A stretch of 22,903 nt of DNA from Nemertoderma westbladi (Eukaryota > Xenacoelomorpha > Nemertodermatida > Nemertodermatidae). Shown in pieces: positions 17,591 to 22,903 of the stretch. The DNA is taken from contig JAUCBJ010005063.1 in the NCBI GenBank assembly GCA_032718475.1, forward strand, positions 1 through 22,903, written 5' to 3'. A model generated the notes under the pieces. That model saw only the letters and a program-made list of their open reading frames with translations, made no database searches and was not told where the DNA came from. The translations under genes and the position numbers were made by a program. Position 1 is the first letter of the stretch, and every line of letters begins with the position of its first letter.

Positions 17591-17705
17591 CATATTAGAA
17601 ATGTATTCCATTAGAATCAGCGCAATCGAAAACCTGAAAATGTGAATTTATAGCATCGTATAAGTGAATTATTATTATAACTATAACTATTATTAATTAA
17701 TTATA

Positions 17706-17774
17706 TTTTTACCTCAAAACTGCTCTTTTCAACAACATAATTTGTTGTTGAAAAGAGCAGTTTTGAGGTAAAAA
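17706..17774. repeat. Perfect 32-bp inverted repeat with a 5-base loop
   Basis: Left arm 17706-17737 and right arm 17743-17774 are exact reverse complements around TAATT. Imperfect AT pairing extends further out. The core includes CTGCTCTTTTCAACAACA and its complement. It adjoins the truncated end of MITE copy 2. Confidence 0.95.
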
Positions 17775-18740
17775 AATAATTTATTTAAATAAAATTTAAA
17801 TTTAAATTTAAATTATTTTATAAATTATTTATATTGCTGATATTTATGACTCTCTTTATAAAAAAAACCTTTTTATCAGTTTGTCGGGCGATTTTGACTT
17901 TTTTCATCACTAAATTCCCAACTACTATTTTATTTTTTACTCAATTGCCATCAAACATATACCAAAATGTTCAGCAGCTTTAGGACTACTATCGTTGGTT
18001 TTGTAAAACATGGCAGTTTGGATCTTCTAGACCCGGTTTTGTAACTTTATACTTTGTCTATTACAAAATATTTCAATCCCAAAATATAGCCCGGAAATAC
18101 TAAAACCCCCATAAATTTTCCAAAAGCAACAATTTTGTGCTAAAATTTTCATAGAAGATAGCCTACACATCTAGCTCCATTTTACCCAAGAACTTCAATG
18201 CAGGTGGTTTTACAGATCCTTAAATGTGAGCTAATTTACATATAAATGCCTCAAAATTTATACAATTTTTGAAAAAAAAACCGACCTGCTCAAAAGTGCC
18301 ATATTTTTCGAACAAACGGTTTATGAAGCTACAGTATATATCTATACTCAGTGTTCATAGTATATAAAAGATCACATATCATTGTGTTAAAGTTTCAGAA
18401 TAGTAGCTTTATAAATAAAACAAATAGATTTGGGGTAATGGTCCTCCCATTAATATATTAAAAATTTAAGCGTGAGAAATTCTACCAAAACCATTACACT
18501 TTTACAGCAAAGGTTTTATAGGCATAATATGCCGTTTAGTAATGTTACAATTCTTGATGAAAACTATTTTTGCAAATTACTTATTATTAAAGTACTTAGT
18601 ACTTATTTGCACGCTGTATCCAACGAAAATACTCTACTTTTCCTTCGCAACATTTTCACAGTTTTTAGCAGCTTTTTCTTTTGAAGGGGTTTGCGGAAAA
18701 ATATCAATTTTCGGGCCATTTTTGGAGATTACCAAAATGT
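17775..18740. other. AT-rich interval, no gene seen
   Basis: No coding frame is recognised. It may be the interior of the element whose terminus is proposed at 18774. Short frames at 18472 and 18542 have no recognisable content. Confidence 0.45.
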
Positions 18741-18774
18741 GCCTTAGGGCCACCAGAGGCTTAATCCGGCACTG
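18741..18774 (-). mobile_element. Candidate hAT-type transposon terminus
   Basis: Read on the minus strand, the boundary starts CAGTGCCGGATTAAGCCTC and continues GGTGGCCCTAAGGC. CAG(T/G)G followed by CCGG is typical of hAT-family ends. It lies exactly where BEL coding homology stops. The adjoining 8 bases GGTCATCA (18775-18782) would be the target duplication, but no partner was seen. Confidence 0.4.
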
Positions 18775-21031
18775 GGTCATCAAAGTCATTGGGTGAAGTT
18801 ATACCTATACTTTCTAATGTCCAGAATGCTTGCAGTAATTTTAAAATTACGTCATTTTCATTTTCATCTAATGTATCTGAATCTGTGTTTGTAATCTTAG
18901 TGATGATAGACATACAAGATCCAATGTTGTGTGGGTTAGAATGACTTAAATGTGTATTGTAAGAAATTTTTCCCGAAAGCAACCAACCCACTCCGCTATC
19001 CAGTGCCACAAGATCAGAGTTAGTTGCTCTCAACACTGACCCGGAAACCAAGTTCCAATACTGATCGGCTCCCACCAACAAATCGATAATGAAATCACCT
19101 CCGTTATTTGGAATACTTATTGAAGGATCAGCCAACTCCGAAGCTTGTAAGTCTAATGTACATGTTTCTTTCCATGCTTTATTTCCAATCCCTGCCTTTA
19201 GTGGTGGGCAAATATTGTGTGTTATTAATGCTTTAATATTCTTCGTAGAACCATCACGTAAAATTAAAGTCAGCTGAGTGACATCATAAATATTTGGCTC
19301 TGTGCTGACACCTCCAAAACCTCCTACCTCACTACCTTGTTTACCGCACAACGGTAAATAATGTTTATCCGCAAACCGTTTTGTTATAAATGTAATTTGT
19401 GCGCCTGGATCAAATAATATGTTAATGATGCACTCCTGATTTGATGCAAGCAAACAGCGTACAACTGCTGTTTGTAAAAGAACGTCACCATCTGTTTCGT
19501 CATAATGTGGCATGACCATTTGTAATCCTGAAATTGGTTCTGTTGATTCAGTGTTTGTAATAACTACTGGTGCTTGTATATGTGTTGGATTTGGCTTGGT
19601 GTTTTTTCTACAAATCGATGTGTGGTGACCGTGAGAGTGACATATGTAACACGGTTTCTTTCTTCTGCAATGTCGTATTTGATGAGAGTTGTCGAGGCAC
19701 TTATAACAACGATTGTTTGTAGTTAAAAAATTCCTCCTTTGTTCAACATCTGCTATTATGTGACACGTTGATGAGTAGTGTCCTTGTTTGCAATACACGC
19801 AGTGGGGCATTGCTGCTGATGCTGGTCTGGAGAAGTTTGATACCGTTTGCTCTGACTGGCGTGAGTTTCGGGTATCAAAACGCTGCATATTGTTTGCTCT
19901 GTAGTTGTTATTTGTATATTTATTAGTTGCTGAATTCGACACTACCAGTGCTGATGCGCTTGGCATTGCATATGATTGATTAATACTTCCATAAACTGCT
20001 TTATTGCTTTGAGATAATTCCGCTACAGCATCTTCCGTGGCTAAATGGATTTTCAGCTGTGCCATTACCCACTCTAAATTATCAACCTTGTTTTCTGTGA
20101 GTCTTAACAACCGTTTTGTTATATCAACTGATATTACCCTTAAAATATCTGGAATAACTATTCTTTGGTACTCAACTGTTGTAACCCCCAATGCTTCCAA
20201 TGCTCTTATATTTGATGTGCAGGTATCATAAACTTGTCGGAGGGTGCTCGCTTTGCCTAACCTATGTGAAATGTTACGTAACTGTTCAATGTGACAATTT
20301 ATTATTCGACTCTCCTGCCCAAACTGCTCTTTTAATAATTCCATAGCTATACTGTAGTTATCCCCTGTTACAGGAAGTCCCGCTACGACTGATTTGGCTG
20401 GTCCCTCCAAACTTTGTATTAAGTGTTGGAATTTTAGCACATCTGGAAGCCCAGAATCATGAATTGCTGATTGGAATGCATCCCTCCAGCCACAATAATT
20501 GAGAGGGTTACCATTAAATTTTGGTGGTTGTAATTTTGGCAAGACAGAACGTGCTACTATACTACTACTATGAAATGTAGGAACGTTACTTGGCTGTACC
20601 GGTACAAAATTTTCATTAATCTCAGACTGATTTTGTACTACAGTACCCTGATAATCTGCATAATTAGCACCGGAAATTGAGAGTTTGAGTTTAGTGATAG
20701 TGTCAGATAGTCTAACCTCATACTTCACTGCACCTTCAGTGTCAGTTTCTACAATGTCCTCTTCCATCAGTGACCAAATCTTTTCGTTAATAATGTTTAG
20801 TCTTTCTCTGTAGTTTTCGAGTGTCGCTATCTTACTTGTTCGACTTTCAATGTTGAGAGTGCCAATGTCGTCCTCTATGGAGTCGATGGAGATTGTGGTA
20901 GCCGACCGAATGCCCTTCCTTGATCCACGTAGTTGACGCAATTCCTTTTCTTCCGACATTGCCATGATGAATGATGATGATGCCGTTTCAATAATACCAG
21001 TGAACTTACTCAAATGTAATAAATTACTCAA
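18761..21031 (-). CDS. BEL/Pao retrotransposon Gag-protease polyprotein, truncated before RT
   Basis: This is an unbroken 756-codon frame. ATG at 20959 (MSEEKEL, residue 25) is a likelier start than the first Met at 21031, as it lies about 95 bases from the primer site. A coiled N-terminus is followed by the Pao-type Gag region (LPKLQPPKFNGNPLNYCGWRDAF, residues 165-186). Three CCHC zinc knuckles lie at C411-C423, C442-C455 and C461-C474. A retropepsin-like domain has its active site as D541-P-G-A and the end motif LDSGVGWLLSGK (677-688). The frame then reads FWTLESIGI, just before RT would start. The last six or so residues come from the adjoining sequence at 18774. RT, RNase H and integrase are missing, so it is not autonomous. 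Confidence 0.88.
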   Translation of the reverse strand: MSNLLHLSKFTGIIETASSSFIMAMSEEKELRQLRGSRKGIRSATTISIDSIEDDIGTLNIESRTSKIATLENYRERLNIINEKIWSLMEEDIVETDTEGAVKYEVRLSDTITKLKLSISGANYADYQGTVVQNQSEINENFVPVQPSNVPTFHSSSIVARSVLPKLQPPKFNGNPLNYCGWRDAFQSAIHDSGLPDVLKFQHLIQSLEGPAKSVVAGLPVTGDNYSIAMELLKEQFGQESRIINCHIEQLRNISHRLGKASTLRQVYDTCTSNIRALEALGVTTVEYQRIVIPDILRVISVDITKRLLRLTENKVDNLEWVMAQLKIHLATEDAVAELSQSNKAVYGSINQSYAMPSASALVVSNSATNKYTNNNYRANNMQRFDTRNSRQSEQTVSNFSRPASAAMPHCVYCKQGHYSSTCHIIADVEQRRNFLTTNNRCYKCLDNSHQIRHCRRKKPCYICHSHGHHTSICRKNTKPNPTHIQAPVVITNTESTEPISGLQMVMPHYDETDGDVLLQTAVVRCLLASNQECIINILFDPGAQITFITKRFADKHYLPLCGKQGSEVGGFGGVSTEPNIYDVTQLTLILRDGSTKNIKALITHNICPPLKAGIGNKAWKETCTLDLQASELADPSISIPNNGGDFIIDLLVGADQYWNLVSGSVLRATNSDLVALDSGVGWLLSGKISYNTHLSHSNPHNIGSCMSIITKITNTDSDTLDENENDVILKLLQAFWTLESIGITSPNDFDDPVPD

Positions 21032-21054
21032 TTTAAATACAATTATAAATTTTT

Positions 21055-21065
21055 ATCGGGCGCCA
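21055..21065 (-). other. Primer-binding site of the BEL/Pao element
   Basis: On the minus strand TGGCGCCCGAT follows ...CGACA, the expected CA end of an LTR. It lies upstream of the Gag start. Confidence 0.65.
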
Positions 21066-21487
21066 TGTCGTACATGTATCAACCAATTACTTGGTTGTAA
21101 TGGAAAATGATCTTTTAATGTAAAACTTTACTGTTTTCTTGATAATATAAATGTTAATTAATCTACACAAATCCCGTCACCTCAATACTTCATATATCAA
21201 ATTAATTATAGTATGAGTCGAACACATGTTGGCACATAAAGTGGTACTGTAACTTGTATCATATTGTTTGCACAGTAAATCAATTAATGTAAGTGTGAGG
21301 TATGATCTCATAAGTGGATAAAATAATATATTGCACGACAAAAAGAAATCACAACTGGAATTACTCAGGTAAAACAAAAACTACTAACTAATCGATGAGA
21401 ACAACGTAAAGATAAACCTACTTCAATTATATCCAAAAGATCGAATGAAAATTCCGATGTACGAACTGATGACGTCATAATAGGAAA
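21066..21487 (-). repeat. Probable 5' LTR of the BEL/Pao element (outer boundary approximate)
   Basis: The inner end at 21066 is set by the CA next to the primer site. With no second LTR in the window, the outer end is a guess from usual LTR length. The stretch is AT-rich and non-coding. Confidence 0.45.
21470..21477. promoter_or_regulatory. CRE-type palindrome TGACGTCA
   Basis: A perfect consensus CREB/ATF site lies near the outer part of the presumed BEL LTR, where U3 promoter elements are expected. A single 8-mer can occur by chance. Confidence 0.35.
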
Positions 21488-21810
21488 AAGTAAAAACTAT
21501 CCACCCTGGCCTGGATTAATATTACCCGAGAATACAAAAATGGACGGAAATATTTGTCCAGTTAACGCCTTACCTGTTAGATATTTTGCTACCAATAGAA
21601 CTGATTTTGTAAACAAGTTACAAATTTCCAAATTCGATTGTAATTATTTCAAAATTCGTACACGTTTGCTAGATAACGCTGTTAATTTAGCTCTACATTT
21701 TTTAACAAACTGTAAAAGTGATATAAAAAACTAATAGATATAAGTTCTAATAAATATTAAAGTTTATTATTATAAATTGTATTTTATATTTGATAATTAT
21801 TGATAATTAC
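21488..21810. other. Interval without a supported gene
   Basis: A 64-codon frame at 21540-21734 (+) is seen, followed by AATAAA-like sequence, but it has no recognisable domain and the opposite strand is also open. Confidence 0.4.
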
Positions 21811-21816
21811 CCAACA

Positions 21817-21999
21817 TTATATCTTCCTATCTTTGGCCCCTATCTTTCCTCCGATCCTCACTTCCACGGATCTAATCCTTCCGTCCTCGCCAGGGTAGCA
21901 TTCAGTAATAGAATGCCCCCTGCTGTCAAAGAAATCTTCATCCTGGAGATTGGCCATTACTTCATAAAACCCCTTTTCCGGTAGTTGACTGCTACTCTT
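21817..21999 (-). pseudogene. Possible integrase C-terminal fragment of an LTR retrotransposon
   Basis: The minus frame reads ECYPGEDGRIRSVEVRIGG and ends AKDRKI before TAA at 21817-21819. The pattern PG-x-DG-x-[IV]R-x-V-x-VR is found near the C-terminus of BEL/Pao integrases. It lies to the right of the BEL LTR and could be the end of another retroelement. Only about 60 residues are seen and the upstream frame is unclear, so this is a tentative call. Confidence 0.35.
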
Positions 22000-22071
22000 G
22001 GTTCTTTTCTCACATCATATCATCATCATATCCACATCTGGCCCACTGACATCACATCTGGCCCATCACTG

Positions 22072-22092
22072 CCCCCCCCCCCCCCCCCCCCC
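22072..22092. repeat. 21-base C homopolymer
   Basis: An uninterrupted C run. On the minus strand it would encode poly-Gly within the unidentified frame. Confidence 0.9.
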
Positions 22093-22151
22093 TCCACTCC
22101 TGTCTCAGGTCCGACCTTCTCGTTATCTCACAGAATTCATCGTCGTCCTTT

Positions 22152-22204
22152 GGTGGCAGAATGCCACCCTTCATTTCGTCGTCACTTGGCGGTAGAATGC
22201 CGCC
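22152..22204 (-). repeat. Two 36-bp units encoding MKGGILPP, each with a small hairpin
   Basis: GGTGGCAGAATGCCACC (22152-22168) and GGCGGTAGAATGCCGCC (22188-22204) are 36 bases apart. The first has a perfect 7-bp stem. The differences are synonymous on the minus strand. Confidence 0.8.
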
Positions 22205-22718
22205 CTTCATCTCATCCTCACTGGTACATGCTACCTCTGCTGGCCTCCCACTCAATATGTGCGCCGGCATTAAAGCCCTCGATGACCCTTGGTCATCCTT
22301 CGGGACGCATAATGGCTTACCATTTAATGCCCCCTCGCACTCTGCCAGCCCCGTATTCAGCACGTCCCCTCTAACTTTCGTATCATTCTTTATCCCCAAC
22401 TCCTCTCCCTTTTGATCAACCCTCTTATCTTTCTTCCTTTTCTTCCTCACCTTCTTGTTCAATCCCCATAGTATCGCTGTACTTCTCAGTTGGATCGGCG
22501 TCTCTCCCGGGCATCTCGCCGTCCACTCTTCCCCATCCCTGTACCGATACTTCGCCAGGAACGTCTGTCTTCCATCCCATTGCCTCTAGGTCCTGTGCAT
22601 TGAACCCATTCTCCTCCGCCCACTCTCTTGCTGTTGCTCCTCCTCCTGACTCCTCTATCGGTGGTATTTCTCTGGACTCATCCTCCACCCTTTCCACTAT
22701 GTGTGGTTCCAGATCCAT

Positions 22719-22903
22719 ACCTGCCCCAGTCTCCTGGTCCCCGTCCCCGTACCCAGATTATTATTTAAATTATTTAGATTATCTGGCGCACCAATATTTA
22801 CATTATTATTAATCAAAACATTATTTCCTGCAAGAAATGTTTCATTATTATTAGGGTTATCTACTACGGTACTATTAATATTAACGTTCTCATTGAATGT
22901 ATT
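22719..22903. other. AT-rich window end, Asn-rich if read on the minus strand
   Basis: The minus strand reads as an open Asn-rich frame (NNVLINNNVNIGAPDNLNN) from AAT repeats. It may be the upstream part of the unidentified block or just low-complexity sequence. Confidence 0.3.

Larger units (their letters stand above)
16517..17671 (+). mobile_element. piggyBac-like MITE, copy 2, 3'-truncated
   Basis: It matches copy 1 from its left terminus (CTCTATTAAACCCGGG, with CTC for CCC) through all five tandem units to about the point equal to 11057 in copy 1. In one 160-base stretch I counted about seven differences, roughly 95% identity. The last ~400 bases and the right inverted repeat are absent; AT-rich sequence and a foldback follow. 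It is in the same orientation as copy 1, about 6.6 kb away. Confidence 0.9.
22052..22718 (-). pseudogene. Unidentified coding-like block with an acidic/basic low-complexity protein
   Basis: On the minus strand one frame runs from 22718 (MDLEPHIVERVEDESREIPP) to a stop at 22425. It contains REWAEENGFNAQDLEAMGW and ends in a Glu/Lys-rich stretch. An overlapping frame (22462-22052) gives KKVRKKRKKDKR, then two copies of DEMKGGILPP and a poly-Gly from the C homopolymer. GC is clearly higher than in the surroundings, and the two frames probably join by a frameshift near 22440. I do not recognise the product. It may be part of the same retroelement as the fragment at 21817-21999. Confidence 0.4.

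Noticed and set aside
21467-21490. CTGATGA followed by GGAAAAA, suggesting a hammerhead ribozyme
   Set aside because: No complementary helix II can form between CTGATGA and the A-rich stretch, and GAAA is not in the right place. The motif is better read as part of a CRE palindrome.
21540-21734. 64-codon plus-strand frame followed by AATAAA-like sequence
   Set aside because: Both strands are open, there is no recognised domain, and the composition equals its surroundings.
1-22903. CRISPR array or bacterial defence system
   Set aside because: No regularly spaced short direct repeats with unique spacers are present, and the content is clearly animal.

Overview
The window is nuclear DNA from an animal, most likely an invertebrate. 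It holds a spliced fibrinogen-related (FReD) exon, Penelope-like elements (PLE), BEL/Pao and Ty3/gypsy LTR retrotransposons, an RTE-like LINE and a piggyBac-like non-autonomous DNA transposon. There is no bacterial-style gene organisation, and the background is AT-rich with several long C or G homopolymers. The species cannot be named from the sequence alone. By length this is mostly a nested transposon graveyard with one probable host exon.

Layout: (1) 684-6482 is the C-terminal end of a first PLE. It is split at 975/6291 by a complete but decayed Ty3/gypsy element (976-6285) with 337/340-bp LTRs and a perfect 5-bp target duplication CCTGT. (2) 7825-8327 is the last exon of a FReD (ficolin/angiopoietin-like) gene on the + strand, with a splice acceptor and a downstream AATAAA. 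(3) About 8660-13376 is a decayed LINE with an apurinic endonuclease and a partly deleted reverse transcriptase. It is interrupted at 9919-11455 by a 1537-bp piggyBac-like MITE that duplicated TTAA inside the Asn codon of the conserved GDFN endonuclease motif. (4) About 13450-15853 is a second, unrelated PLE with a GIY-YIG domain; its RT has lost a middle block, replaced by AT-rich simple sequence. (5) 16517-17671 is a second, 3'-truncated copy of the same MITE, followed by a perfect 32-bp foldback. (6) 18761-21031 (minus) is a long, uninterrupted BEL/Pao Gag-protease reading frame, with a PBS and probable LTR to its right. It is cut off just before RT by what looks like a hAT-type terminus. 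(7) 21817-22718 (minus) is GC-richer coding-like sequence of unknown identity, with a possible integrase C-terminal fragment and a short repeat.

How the parts relate: none of the elements forms a working system here. What can be recovered is an order of events. The PLE is older than the Ty3 insertion in it, and the LINE is older than the MITE in it. Both relationships are supported at base-pair level by target-site duplications that restore the host reading frame. The MITE carries five ~162-bp tandem units, each centred on an 18-bp palindrome, at identical spacing in both copies. It is the most distinctive and least standard structure in the window. I found no CRISPR array and no rRNA; tRNA genes were not systematically excluded.
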